Shown here piece after piece: positions 1 to 12,589 of a stretch of 64,000 nucleotides of DNA. A program made the position numbers and the translations under genes. The stretch is taken from assembly GCA_028023455.1 (NCBI GenBank), contig JAQFVV010000013.1:9082411-9146410 (forward strand), written 5' to 3'. The notes beneath the pieces are model-generated. The model saw nothing but the letters and a program-made list of their open reading frames with translations, was not told the DNA's origin and made no database searches. Numbering within the stretch: position 1 is the first letter of the stretch; each line of letters begins with the position of its first letter. Origin of the DNA: Epiperipatus broadwayi (taxonomy: Eukaryota > Onychophora > Udeonychophora > Euonychophora > Peripatidae).

Positions 1-2425
1 AATATTTCATATATATATTGTGACCATTAGTTTTCGTCTGGAAAACTAAGATCGGTGAACTATGAGTAATACTAGCGTTCAATAGTCTGAGAATTTTTTT
101 TTTTTTTATCAGAGTTCCAAATAAATAAAAATCGGTATATATATATTTTAAGAAATTAAAGATCTTATATCATAATTGTGCAACATATAGACAAAAGTAT
201 GTTTGTAATTTATTAAAATATATAATGTATAATTGTACTAAGTGTAGGGAAGGGGGTTATGCCTCTCATGCACAGTAAAAACTTTGTATCAATTTATTTG
301 ATAAAGTTCAAGTGTAAAATTTAGATGAAGATGATATTCTTTAAAAGTGAAAGTTAATATAATGGTTGGCAATTTAATTTGCTTTTTATAACGACTGCTT
401 AATATTTAATTATGGGGAAGGAATAGCTATAAAATGTTAAAAAAAAAAATGAAATAGGATTAAATGTTATTTAAAATTCGTTACAAATAGAGAGCGAATT
501 ACCATTATTAAAATGTGCATGTATGCATGTGTGTGCAATGTATAAAAATTTAATTATAGAAATAATCTCATAGTTTTATAGATCATGCAATATATCATTG
601 GAAAGATAACTGGGAGAACAATTATTTTATCTTAGTTTTGAATAAATTAATAGTTATCTTCATTCATAAATCTTCAATTAAATTTTAATCTATTTTTTTT
701 AATGAAAAGATTTTTCTCTCAATTTTTTGACTTTTTTTTAAAAATTATTTAAAGTGGGAAAAATATCTCAAGCACACATGGTATAAGGCAATGTTGTGAA
801 TAATTTCGGTCAAAATTATGTTGATAAACCAATTAACTCTTAGTACCATAGGTCAAAAGTTAAATAGGTAGGTTAGAAAATGATTGGCAGGCATCATTTA
901 TAAAAACAATAATAATTTTGGGAGGAGGTCTTCTCTAAAAAGTTGGTGTTAAGTAAACACGTATTAAGTTCTGCTTCATAATCATTGTCTGACCTACGAG
1001 TTTTTTTTTTTTTAAATTGTATGGTATTGTTATTTTGTAAAATGTGTCACTAAATAAGTAAAGGGCATACTTGATCTCCTTCCAAAGTCAATTGTGGCTA
1101 AATTTCGCCAGTACAACAGAATTAATAAATTACCCTTACTTCAATGCATCCAGCTCGGACACTCCAATCTTCGCATCATAAAATGTTTCAGGTATAACCA
1201 TTTATTGATATTTATTCTGTCTCAAATATTTTACTTCTAGTACTTGGATGGATGTTTTTATTTATAAAATACAAAGAGAGACTGAAAGGATAAGAATTGC
1301 TGATTGTGCATTTATGTTATAAGAAATACATAATAAAGTCTAAGCAATAATTTATATTTCCTTTCGTAAGAGAAAAACTGTAGCAGAAAGTTAAAATATC
1401 TGTTAGAATAACGATTAAAATTGAGAATGAGAGAAATATTAACTAAACATTTGTTAAATAATTCTAAAAGTATACTATAGTGAGCATCGGTTCCAGCTAA
1501 ATCTCTGAATGAAAGAAATATTATATAAAAGTTTGTTAAATAATGTTATAAATCTATTAATAATAAGCATCTATTCCAACTGAATGAAAGAAATATTAAA
1601 TATGAAAAAGTAGACCAAAGGAATAACTGAGTGCATAAAGCAGGAAAAATTAAATTCTACAAACAATTCATGGGAAAGTAAGTGATATTGCCCAGATATA
1701 AATTTCCACAGTAGATTAATAAAAGCGCAAGGATCCGGATAATAAATGTAGCTACTTGTTAGAAAAATGTGCGTTTTTAAATTACTATTTGTTTATCAAA
1801 AAATAAATAGTAATATTTGGATAACTTAGAAATCGTTATGCCATGGCCATGCATTTTCATTTAGGATAATATGTGTTTTTCCAATTTAGATAATTACGCT
1901 ATCAATAAAGGACTGTCGTCAAGAGTGCTGAGTGCCAAAAGAGACTTTACGTAATTTTTTTTCTTTATTATATTTATTGTTATGCTATATGTTAGATTTA
2001 TTCTATTACATATTCTTAGTTAAGCATTATAAAATTGACCTGGTGTTAAACTTATGCTAGAATAGAAAATATACCTTTTTCGTTATATAATTGCTTGAGC
2101 TCATATTATTTTTATTATGAAATGCTAGGAAAGTGGGAAGTATGAAAGAGGTTTTTAAAATATTACTATGCTAATAGTTTTAAAATGAATGTTTTCTTGT
2201 TTCTTTAATTCTCATATATTTTTAAGCATTTGATCGCTATGCCCTGGAGAGAGAGTGAGTTTAGTTAAAATGTGTATATAACGTTCAACCATGTGTTAGA
2301 ATATATTTGTAAAAACTTTAATATTTGTGTTAATATTAAGAATACACACGTATATATAATTCGACTATATATAAATCAATCAATCAAATCAAATAAATAA
2401 ATGACAAACTTTTATTGATATCTTC
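1..2425. other. AT-rich DNA without recognisable genes
   Basis: No coding region, RNA gene or clear repeat could be supported here. It holds short A/T runs only. It may be DNAH2 intron or 3' flank. Confidence 0.5.
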
Positions 2426-2426
2426 T

Positions 2427-2475
2427 AGCGCTTTCAAAGGTATAACCTTCATTTTCAAGAAGTACAATATTCCTT
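2427..2475 (-). ncRNA. Degenerate hammerhead-like motif
   Basis: Read on the minus strand, an AUGA is followed by an AAGG/CCUU hairpin (loop UUAUA), then UGAAA, then the self-complementary AGCGCU and a further A. That is the order of a hammerhead core after position C3: stem II, GAAA, very short stem III, cleavage triplet. The upstream CUG of CUGAUGA is not preserved (GAAAAUGA), so it is probably dead. The same GCGCTTTCAA motif recurs at 12447-12487. Confidence 0.35.
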
Positions 2476-5400
2476 CATTTTCACGAAGTGCAAATATGCA
2501 AAAGAGGACAGATTAAATATGCAGATATGGATGGGAAAATTTAAACTTGCCATTATTTAAAAGCAAATGATGCACATTTCTTAGTCTATAGATTTAACAT
2601 TTAAATAAAAATTATTCTTAAGTTATATTAGACTAATCGGTTCATGCATCAAGAATATGATACCCTTTATGCTATATGAAAATGCAAATAACCTTTGGGT
2701 GAGGTGAGTTTAGTTCTTACCACTTCAAAGGCTAAGAGGAAGCATAGCTTTCTCGTGATTCAGTATATTTATATCTGAAGGTATTTAGGAGATCAAAGAT
2801 ATATTACCAGCTCCAGTATTATTAGTTTGCTTCATAAGAGAAATATTTTTATACGGTTGTAGAATGTGGTGTTTTTACCATACCCTCTTTTATATGTGCA
2901 GCAACAAGTTCCTCACATACTTTATAGCCTCAGGTAGAAGGCACTCTTAGGTTTATGCTATCATCAAGAAGTTGTTATTAATTTATTTTCTCTTACGAAA
3001 GTATTATTATTATCATTACCCAGGATTGAATGATAAATTATTGTTTAGGTCATTGCGTATTAGTGAAGATTAGTTATTTGTTTAGGGAATAATTTATACT
3101 ATCATATTTCATAAATTGATGTACTGTGTAGCTGAGCTTAGCACTAGCTTGTTAGCAAACCAATAATTCGAACTCAGGCAAGCAATGCACACTATATCCG
3201 GTTCATGCAAAAACAAATCATCGCTGGACTGGTAAGAAATGATAGAAAACTTATGTTGAGCCATAGTATTCAATACATGTGTGAGTGCATAGATATAGCT
3301 TATTAAACTATCACACAATTATCAAATATAAGCTCGTAAAAATGCATTATAAATTGAAATATTAAAATTAAAGTAAATTTATTATCTTTTAAAATATGAA
3401 TTCCTTAGTGGAATGAGTGAAATATTGCTATAAATTTTAGAAGGGCTATAAGCTAATTAATGATAATAGTAATTATATTTGTCGCAATATTGCTGAAGCA
3501 CTGCTTCAGATAGAGAATAATTAAATTTAAAAGTGGTATATTACGGGTCGAAATAATTGATAAGATAGTTTGTTTTATATCATGATTGTTCATCCCGAGT
3601 ACTAGTATCTAAATGTCACTATTGGAATGGGGGTTATCCAAAATAGGATGAGCCTGGTGAGAATGTGTAATCGTAACCAATAGAGATCCATTGTAAATAT
3701 TTTGTAATTATTATTTCATATCTTTCTTTGCTATGGGATTGCTACAATGTTTGTTTTTATATTGTAATATTGGCTTTTTTTATTGTGTTAATAAATATTT
3801 TGTTTTAAAATTTAAATCTTGGTGATGTGTCTTAATGCATGGGTATCCATTAATTCCCGATATCAATTAATTCCAGAAATCTAATATATAAAGAATTATA
3901 GAAAACATTTCATATTTTCTAGTACAGATGTGTCCCAAACTATCTTTATTAGGTATTATTACTAAATTAATACATTTTTATTTGCAGAGATTTGAGAATT
4001 AATCTGATAAAACGTATATTTAAGACTATATTGATCATATGGCAAACAGCTGAGAGAATGATTTAATTATAAATTTAATATTTAGTTAGTTCAATTTATT
4101 GTACTTTGACTAATGTTACGAGTGGACATAAAATCCCTTCTCCACTCCTGATATTTGGATGCCTTCCCAGTTGCTAAGATTATAATCAAAATTTATTATA
4201 AATAAATATTTCATTTAATTAACCGTTAGCAGTTAACAATATTTATTATTACTACTATCACGATTCATATTGTTAGCTTTAGTTAAGAGTAGACATTAGC
4301 TTTTAAAATGAGTGTATGTCTATTCGACTTAGAGTCACTGGGATAGTGTCCAGGGGTCTGCAATGAATTTGAAAGTGATTAATTGTTGCTCCACACTACA
4401 GGTCAATACCCTGATAATAAGAGTATTTACAATCATAAGAGTTTAAATGATGAGATTACTATCGCTAGTATGCTATAACAGTAAAGAGTTATTGAGTTAA
4501 TAGATTATACATTCTGCTCCTATGTGTGTATGTGAGACGGCATTGAATAGCCATGTTTGTGATGAGAGAACATAAACATAAACGTTTAGGGGTAATTAAT
4601 TGTAACAGTGGAGGATGATCTATGTGGAGAATAAAGAGATAATTAATGTGTTAAAAGAGAGAGGGGTTTTTGGAAATTTTTCCTCTTCTTTTATTTAAGT
4701 AATAAGACTTTAATATTTCTTGTGAATCTAATTTTTGAGGTTCTCTGCATGGATTACCAATCCATTTCCATTAATCTAAACATCAGAAATAAAGAATTGG
4801 AATTGTTGTAGTTGCCACGAGAGATCATAGAGCTGTGTGGATTCATAGAACTTATCTGTGAGTCTGTGAAGAAAAATTGCTTTCAGTTTTTAATAATTTG
4901 TCATTAATTCATTTGTGTAATAATTACTGAGTTCAAAAATAAGAACTAGATCCACTATTTATAATCTAAATTATTATTATTATTTTCTTGGAAAATTTTT
5001 AATAACTTGCTTCCCTCGTGGACTTACAATTTGTCAGTTGGCGATGATCTTGAGTTGACATTATAGTAATTGATATAGTTACAATTTGGCACCCTAGTGA
5101 ATACATCATTACACATGTATATATCTCTCTGTCATTTCCTCTTCACCTACATCCATATCTAGCTAAGCAGCAGTTTTAGTACAGGAGTTTGATATGATGA
5201 TGATCAGTATGGTTACAGCCATAGGAAGAGTTCAGCTTGCTCAACGCTCGCCTGGATGATGATGGTGAAAGTTACAAGAAGTGGGATTTGATTGGCCCAG
5301 CATGTTGCTAGGTGGTTTGTTGGGATGTGGAGGTATGGTAAGGTTACATAATGAATAAATAGTTCCATATGTAACTTTACTAGAAGGTGCCACTAGATAA

Positions 5401-6646
5401 TAAATCTAGACCTTTTTCCTATATCAAATTGTAATTTCATATTGTTAATTAATATAAAAAAATACCAAAGAAAGAAATTAAGTTTACTAGCAAGGTCACA
5501 ATTACACAAAAATGTTGAGAAGTTTTAAATTATAAAATAAAATTTCTCCAATTAATAATAAATCTTGAAGTATAAAGACAAATTTATCCAGCATGAGTTA
5601 CATTTGGACACCTATATTAATTTATTATAATTCAAATAATAATAAATAACAAAACAAACAAAATAATCTATTTTCAAACAAAATAATTTATTTAAGAAAA
5701 TAAAATAACAATGATGTCATTGTAATAGCTACCAACATTTAATTCATATATCAAAACCAACATATCATGCACAATTAACAATCCAAGATATTTCCATACT
5801 AAAAAAAGCCATTTTTAATATTAACAATTAGTAATGCAGTAACCTATACATCAAGGGCTATAATTATGACAAAGCAATGGGTAAAATGCCTGTTAAATAT
5901 AAGATTAACTCACTAATGTAATATTTTAAGTAATGGCATAAAAAATATTTATATACTAATTCATCATTATAAACACATTTATAAAAATATGACATTATCC
6001 ATGCTCATGAAAGTATTTATTACAAAAACAAAGTCATTACAAAAATGAAGCCATAGGAAATTTATAAATGAAACTAATCACCAATATCAAGCAAATATAT
6101 TCAATAACAATATCTAAACTGTCAATACATGGAGCACTCGCCAAATACTATATACAAAATAAATATTTATTAGCATTTAAGCAATCATAAATTTAGAATT
6201 ATAAATATTACCATTACATAGCAAAGATTATATATTTTATAATTTCTACTAAATTATGACATCTATAAAATAAAAAATAAATTATCATTTATCACATCCA
6301 TATTATTTTTAAACATTATAATAAAACATTTTGAAGAGTTAACTTGAATATAGATTTCATAAATATTTATATTGATCAATACAATATCTAAGAACTGACA
6401 ATTTATAAATAATTAAATTATCAAAAAACAATTTATAAATAATTAATATCGGCATAAAATATTAATATGAAAAGCAATTTATTATAAATTAAAGAAAAAA
6501 ATTAATTAAGACATAAATTGTTTGTCATTTCAACTTATTTACCAGAAAAAACATTTTAACATCCTTTTGCAAATTTAAAGATCTAGAAGATAATTGTTTC
6601 TCCATTATGGCACTCTATTTGAAATATAGATAGAAGACAGCAAGAC
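2476..6646. other. AT-rich DNA without recognisable genes
   Basis: I see no supported gene. Short open frames here lack family similarity or splice context. Confidence 0.5.
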
Positions 6647-6658
6647 AGGTCTAAATAA
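6647..6658. repeat. 12-bp target site duplication, left copy
   Basis: AGGTCTAAATAA is identical to 7764-7775 and directly abuts the hammerhead element. Confidence 0.8.
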
Positions 6659-6760
6659 CCAAGGCAAAACTCTCCATACAGTAGTGCCACCCTGTGTCAA
6701 CCAGAATAAGCAATGGATGCCAGAAGGCTTGTGCATAAAATCTCTATCTAGTGCCTACTC

Positions 6761-6820
6761 ATCCAATATCCTCAGACCAGTTTCTGGCTTGTGGCCTTCA
6801 TCAGTGAGGAGCCTTGGATC
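6761..6820 (-). ncRNA. Type I hammerhead ribozyme, canonical core
   Basis: On the minus strand the order is AUCCAA, GGC, UCCUCA, then core CUGAUGA, stem II GGC/GCC, GAAA, a three-pair stem III (ACU/GGU), cleavage triplet GUC, UGAGGA, UA and UUGGAU. Stem I pairs UCCUCA with UGAGGA and AUCCAA with UUGGAU around a GGC/UA internal loop. All conserved core residues are present, so self-cleavage after GUC is plausible. Stem III is too short for a stable monomer, a known feature of hammerheads that work as dimers. Confidence 0.8.
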
Positions 6821-7137
6821 TGAGAGCACTGACCTTAGGATCTAATGCAACCCTACCTTTTAACTCGACTTAACTACAAAACTATGAGAATGAAATTGAA
6901 AACACAATAATATTTTCAATCTAAGCTCAATAGTTATATAGTCATATGAGTCTGAACTCAGTTCAGCACCCATACATTTTGGTGTATTTGGCTCTTTAAC
7001 ATACATAGCCACCACTACCCTATTAGGCAGGATTGGTGTTAAACCACTAAACATCACATGATCACTATCTTTTATACTAGCACACAATTGTTAATAAACA
7101 AGGCAAAACTCTCCATACAGTACTGCCACCCTGTGCC

Positions 7138-7170
7138 ACAAGCCAGAAAGTAGTCTGGGGATATTGGATG
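7138..7170 (+). ncRNA. Truncated hammerhead at the inversion junction
   Basis: The sequence starts inside stem II (ACAAGCC), has GAAAG instead of GAAAC, and keeps the GUC cleavage site and the 3' strand of stem I. CUGAUGA is absent, so it cannot cleave. The head-to-head junction between minus and plus copies lies at about 7137/7138. Confidence 0.65.
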
Positions 7171-7560
7171 AGTAGGCATTAGATAGGGATTTTATGCACA
7201 AGCCTTCTGGCATCCATTGATTACTCTGTTTGGCACAGGGTGCACTACTCTATGGAGAGTTTTGTCTTGTTTATTAACAATTGTGCTAGTATAAGAGATA
7301 GTGATCATGTGATGTTTAGTGGTTTAACACTAATCCTGCCTAATAGGATAGTGGTGGCTATGGTTGTTATAGAGCCAAAGACACCAAAATGTATGGGTGC
7401 TGAATTGAGTTCAGACCCATATGACCATATAAGCTTTTGAGCTTAGATTGAAAATATTGTGTTTTCAATTTCATTCTCATAGTTTTGTAGTTAAGTAGAG
7501 TTAAAAAGTGGCTGCTGGAGAGTTGCATAAGATCTTAAGATCTAGGTGCAGTGCTCTCAG

Positions 7561-7619
7561 ATCCAAGGCTCTTCACTGATGAAGACCACAAGCCAGAAAC
7601 TAGTCTGAGGATATTGGAT
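7561..7619 (+). ncRNA. Type I hammerhead ribozyme, weakened stem II
   Basis: AUCCAA, UCUUCA, CUGAUGA, GAAA, the palindrome ACUAGU and GUC are all present, with stem I pairing UCUUCA to UGAGGA and AUCCAA to UUGGAU. Stem II reads GAC/GCC, so its middle pair is an A-C mismatch. Activity would be lower than for the copy at 42515-42573. Confidence 0.75.
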
Positions 7620-7763
7620 GAGTAGGTACTAAATAGGGATTTGCCTTCTGGCATTCATTGATGACTCTGGTTGGCACAGGGTGGCACTACTGTATGGAGA
7701 GTTTTGCCTTGTTTATTAACAATTATGTGCTAGTATAAGAAATAGTGATTATGTGATGTTTAG

Positions 7764-7775
7764 AGGTCTAAATAA
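7764..7775. repeat. 12-bp target site duplication, right copy
   Basis: AGGTCTAAATAA is identical to 6647-6658. Confidence 0.8.
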
Positions 7776-8411
7776 AGTTGTAGAAAACCATGACTTTGGT
7801 AGCTGTTGATGGTTATAAAGTAATCCTATTTACTGTAGATGAAAATATGAATAGATTATTCATTTGAGTCTTGATTCCCAAATTCTTGGGATGAAAACTA
7901 TTTATTTATAATTCATCTTGGAAGCTTAAAATTCAATGTTTTATTTTCAATTAAAAGTACAACATCCTCTCCACATGATCATACAGTTTATTTATTTTTT
8001 AATAAGAAAACCTTCTAAGCAAATTGCCAATAGAATAGTAAATAATCCTACAGCTTATTTAAGAGTATTTAAATAAATGATTATCAGTTCTTTACAATTA
8101 ATATTTTAATTTAATAAAATCAACCTTTTATTTCTAAAAAGAGAGCATACTGCCTTTAAATAATAACAATATAATATTATAAATATGTCAATGATGTTAC
8201 TTTTTTTTTTTTTAAATTCTTTTCTATACATTTTCTTAATTTACATTCTAATGAAATATATTTCTAAGGAATATATCATTTCAAAATATATAAAATTAAT
8301 AATGAATGTATTATCTTTCATATGTTAAACAAAAATTAAGATGATGAAAAAACTGTCAACGGCTCCTAGAATGTATTTCAGTCAATCAGACATAATAAAC
8401 TATGCTGAGTT

Positions 8412-8517
8412 GTCTCACATTGGTGGTCGAGAGGTCAGCATGACTGCTTTATAAGCAGTTGCCCGGGTTGCGGGTTCGCATCCCGGCCGATGCTATGACA
8501 CTTGGAAAAAAAACAAA
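8412..8517 (+). mobile_element. Short tRNA-derived SINE or tRNA retropseudogene
   Basis: The insert of about 106 bp is flanked by a perfect 15-bp duplication, AAACTATGCTGAGTT (8397-8411 and 8518-8532). It has an A-box-like GGTGGTCGAGAGG, an ACTGC/GCAGT anticodon-type stem with a TTTATAA loop, a B-box-like GGGTTCGCATCCC and an A-rich tail. The segment between anticodon stem and B box is long, like a class II tRNA. There is no room for a separate body region, so it is either a very short SINE or a retroposed tRNA. Confidence 0.75.
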
Positions 8518-8532
8518 AAACTATGCTGAGTT

Positions 8533-11285
8533 CTATATAATCCACCAAATGTTATGCACTACTATTTTGCATTTACTGATATACAGTATATTTTTATACA
8601 AATTTAACTTGTCACTGGATATTTTTGTACCTACCTATTCATATTCTAAATAATTATCAATTAATTAGTGTATTAGAAATTGTTACATTTCATATAACTC
8701 TGGTTTATAAATTTTAAATTTACGAAAGTATAAATATATATTTACATAAACTCTATTTAAAAAAATCTTTCATATATTTTTCTCTCACCAATGTCATTTT
8801 TTATTTCTAGAATTTTATAATTATCACACATTATCTTGTATTTCAAACATACAGATGTAGACGATAGAAAAGCACACTGACAGTTCCCAGAAAGTATTTC
8901 TGACAATAGGATATCAACATGAAGATTTACTTTCATACCATAACTTAATTATCAAGAATTGTTATTTATATTATTGATGGATAATATATAAATTTAAGTG
9001 ATCAGTGCATACTTTTTGGCATGTTAATAATAACCGAATGAGTAAAATGCATCATGGGTACCATTGGCATGTTTAAAATACTTAAAAGACTATGTTATTT
9101 TAATTATAAAATTCGAAAAATATATGTTTGTAGTGGTACTATGCCTAAAAAAAAATGAAAGATTAAAATGAATTAGTTTATCAGTGCTTTTGTAAAATTC
9201 AAAACTTATATTAAAAGTTACATTTAAATATAACATCTAATTTGATAAAAATGATTAATTTATTGAAATGTGATTGCTATGAATAGGTGCAAAGCTAAAA
9301 AAAAAACATTGACAACTTAAATTTTATATATATTTATATTTGTTATACATAGAATGCAAATAACATAATATATTTAGAATATAATAAAAAATTGTGCTAA
9401 AGTTGAAATAAATGTAAAAGTATTATAAAGTAAAAATATTAAAGTTAAAATATGTTGATAAGACAAGCATTTCTGTATCATGATACAGATCATCTAAATT
9501 TGATAAATAACGATGGTAGTAATTAATATTATAGAACTTCCCATTGCTATAGTGTTGCTACCTGGGACTGGACTGAGAAAGGAATAAAAGCTCATCTGTA
9601 AGAAAAATCAGCCTTCACTCATACACTCGTATCGAAACAGAGCTGGTTACATTTATCTGAATGAACTACAAGGCTGGGTGTTAAAAGGACTGTGGATGTC
9701 TCAGTGATCTCCACCACTAAAGGTTCAAAAGTGGACTTAGGGACTTTTTGCAGATCATACTAGCTTTATTATGTTTTTGTATATGTTTTTGTCCAAGTAT
9801 TGTGTTAGTATAATACTAATCTTTGTAAATGTTATTATGTTAGATAAATATATTAATCATTGTTAATTTAATTTTTATTATTGTTATCTTGTTGGAAATA
9901 AGTGTCAATTTTTAATTATAAAGATTTATTGTGTTGTAATAATTTCTGTTTGTTTGACTATCTTTACCATGATTGCAGTATTTGTAGTCACTGAATACAG
10001 CAATATTGAATGCCAGAAGCTAAACTAAAGTAATGTTAATCAAAATACAGTACATCAATTACTAAACTTTATATTTCTAGCCAAATTTCTTAGTAGTATA
10101 CACTAGTAATTGGTTTTGTTGTTTTTGTATTTTACTTTTTTAAATCACAAACATTCACAAACACTAATAATTCAAAGTGACATTTAATTTGCTGTAATTT
10201 GCTAAAAAAATCTAAGTTTACAGTTGATGGTAATGTTACTTTGAATTATGTATAGTAGCATGATTGCAAAGTGGGTAATGTGTTATGATTGTTTAAATAG
10301 TAAATGGTGTTTTATTAACAAGTTTATTTGATTTGAGATTACTAATAAGAAATTTGACTAGATGTTTAAAATTATGTTGTTATTGTAGTTTAATATATAT
10401 ATATAAAACATAAGAATTAGTTATACTTTCACTTTCCTTCATTTCCACTTTTTCTTGGAACACAACTTGAAAGAATGTTTTTTTGTGTAGCGCACTCTCT
10501 TTTATTACCCCCCCCCCCTTACACAAAAAGGTAATATCTATATATTTGGAATTAAAAAGTTTAATAAGTTTCAAGAGAATACTTAGATACCAATTTAGCA
10601 ATTAACATTGAATAGCTAACTAAGTTAGTTATGGACAGTATATACTTGAAACCTAATAAGCTTACATGAAAATCATTAACTATTTGAAATATTTCTGGTT
10701 CTACTATGGAAATGATCCCATTTCATGACTGGGTAACAGACTAACTACAACATTATTACATATTCTTTTATATTTATTATTATTTTTACTTTCAACATAT
10801 GGTTGAAAATATGGGAAAAAATATATAAATGGCTCCTGATATGCATTATGACTGAAACATACCATTTCAGTTAGACTAAACCATTCAATTTTCACAATAG
10901 TTCCTATATCACAGCTATATATTTATTTACATTATTTAAATAAACTTGTTTTACAAATATACTTTTTGAATAATGCTTATTTTAAATAATAATCGAATAA
11001 TAAATACAAAATCATTGTTTACTAGGTTAATATTACTTTCCTAGAATTATTTAGGATCATTTATACACTTGATGAATGATTATTTTTTGAAATAAGTGCT
11101 AATTAAAAATATAGCATTTGTAAAAAACAAATAAATTTATATATATGAAAAAGATATAGAAAGAATGATAATATTTCAGATAATTTCAGGTTGATCATAA
11201 TATTTAATGGTACTAAAAATTTAGTTGACAAAGAATGATTACTAAGTAATTATTTTTTTAAAATTAAGTCTAAGAAGTTACATAC
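8533..11285. other. AT-rich DNA without recognisable genes
   Basis: No DNAH2 exon or other gene could be supported although the gene should continue to the left. It contains poly-C near 10510 and short A/T runs. Confidence 0.5.
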
Positions 11286-11508
11286 TTGATCTTCGATACA
11301 TTCTCCTTCAGTAATTGTCATTTGTGGTTGTAATGAGAGAAGTGAATCAAATAAGATTTTAGTTTCCGTGATCTGAGAAGCAATATCAGCATTTGGGTGT
11401 TGTCCAAATGCTTCTGGTGGATCTACATTAGGCAGAAGATTAATATAATCAGTATAAACATAATATGGACCATCTTTTGGTATGTAATAAGTGGTAAGAG
11501 AAGATAAT
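11286..11508 (-). CDS. DNAH2: DNAH2 exon (C-terminal domain)
   Basis: This 223-bp exon encodes one leading base and 74 codons. It follows TATTTTAG and ends GATCAA|GTATGT in phase 0. It contains TYYIPKDGPYYVYTDYI, LLPNVDPPEAFGQHPNADIA and LFDSLLSLQPQMT. The intron before it is only 75 bp, the shortest in the window. The remaining C-terminal exons were not found to the left and are probably beyond position 1. Confidence 0.92.
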
Positions 11509-11583
11509 CTAAAATAAAGCAAATAAATTAATAACATATTAAAACAACTGAAAACAAACAAACTGACTTTTAAATTGTCTTAC

Positions 11584-11768
11584 TGATAATATTCTGTATT
11601 AATAATATCATCATGATAAAATCTGTTAATATAAGTTAATAAAACTCTTCGGTCCCAGTCATCTGTTACATGACCACCATAATTAACACCAGCTATTAAA
11701 TATTTAAGTGCTTCCCAGGGAGTTTCTTCATATTCATCCAAATAAATACCAAGAATAGATTCCGAAAC
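11584..11768 (-). CDS. DNAH2: DNAH2 exon (C-terminal domain start)
   Basis: This 185-bp exon encodes 61 codons plus two bases. It follows TTTTTAG and ends TATCA|GTAAGA. It contains YLDEYEETPWEALKYLIAG and NYGGHVTDDWDRRVL, the universal dynein signature at the start of the C-terminal domain. The EYEETPW form points to DNAH2. CA joins the first A of the next exon to give glutamine. Confidence 0.93.
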
Positions 11769-11994
11769 CTAAAAAGCAAAACAAACATACCCCCAAAAAG
11801 AGTAAGTCATTAATAACTTTTCAAAAAGGCTGCAATAAAAAATAATTACAATTACTAAGAAATAAACCAAATTATTTTCTTATAAAAAACACAAAATTAT
11901 TGTGTAATACATGAAGTTAACTTCCAAAAAATATAAGAACTATAATATTATATGTAATAGGTAATTAATTTTTCATATGTGTATGTAATATCCT

Positions 11995-12206
11995 AAATTT
12001 AGCATTAATGTTAATGTTTCTACTATGGAGTAAATAAAATTTTCAATCTTTAATAATTAGCTAGACATATCAATGCTGCATGACATAATCATAAAAAAGT
12101 TCATTAATATTTATGTTTCTGCTAACATAAAAATGCATCTGACTAATGATTAAAGTTTATTTTTTTTTAGTCAGCAATAGAAATATAAACCTTAATGCTA
12201 AAATTA
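11995..12206. repeat. Possible small MITE with about 27-bp inverted ends
   Basis: A left end reading TTTAGCATTAATG and a right end reading CTTAATGCTAAA are imperfect inverted copies extended by similar flanking bases. It lies in the 9 kb DNAH2 intron. No target duplication was identified. Confidence 0.35.
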
Positions 12207-12345
12207 TGATAATAAATATATATACATTGAGACATTTCAGTTGCATCATCTGTAATATCACTTAAAAATATTTAATTAACTTACGTTCTTTATTTTGTAA
12301 AATGATGTGATAACATATACACACGAGTGCTAATTCACAAATTAA

Positions 12346-12589
12346 ATGATTCAAAATATATAAAATGCGCTAACACGCACAAGCACACAAAGCTAAAAAC
12401 AAATAAAGCAAATATATATTATTTTAATATCTATTCATTAAATGGCTAAGCGCTTTCAAGGTTCAAGCCCTCATAATCATAGCCGTATACCATTTAATGA
12501 ATAGATATTAAAATAATATATATTTGCTTTATTTGTTTTTAGCTTTGTGTGCTTGTGCGTGTTAGCGCATTTTATATATTTTGATTCAT
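12346..12589. repeat. Near-perfect palindrome (2 x 100 bp) with hammerhead-like loop
   Basis: Arms 12346-12445 and 12490-12589 are almost identical inverted copies. I saw a single mismatch. The 44-base loop holds GCGCTTTCAAGG. On the minus strand this reads as GGCUA ... AUGA ... AGG/CCU hairpin, UGAAA, AGCGCU, then UAGCC, where GGCUA and UAGCC could form stem I. The CUGAUGA element is altered (UGAUUAUGA). The high arm identity argues for a recent origin or gene conversion. Confidence 0.6.

Larger units (their letters stand above)
6659..7763. mobile_element. Retrozyme-like hammerhead element, 450-bp unit, inverted dimer
   Basis: The element of 1105 bp is bounded by a perfect 12-bp direct repeat, AGGTCTAAATAA (6647-6658 and 7764-7775). 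The left part (6659-7137) is a little more than one unit on the minus strand. The right part (7138-7763) is about 1.4 units on the plus strand. The unit length of 450 bp is measured between the two copies of ACAAGCCAGAAA at 7138 and 7588. Each complete core carries a type I hammerhead. Two similar open frames (6860-7087 minus, 7240-7440 plus) are the same unit sequence read in opposite orientations and have no protein similarity. Related elements lie at 42232-42731 and, much decayed, near 45900-46350. What is seen: repeats, duplication and ribozyme fold. Inferred: a non-autonomous retroelement of the animal retrozyme type. Confidence 0.75.

Noticed and set aside
3109-3318. 69-codon open frame on the minus strand
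   Set aside because: No family similarity, no splice signals and no fit to the missing DNAH2 C-terminus.
7240-7440. 66-codon open frame and its near twin at 6860-7087
   Set aside because: They are the same non-coding hammerhead unit in two orientations; the frame has no recognisable domain.
9600-9660. AUAC/GUAU hairpin followed by CGAAAC, hammerhead-like
   Set aside because: No CUGAUGA-like sequence before the hairpin, no clear stem I and no NUH cleavage site.
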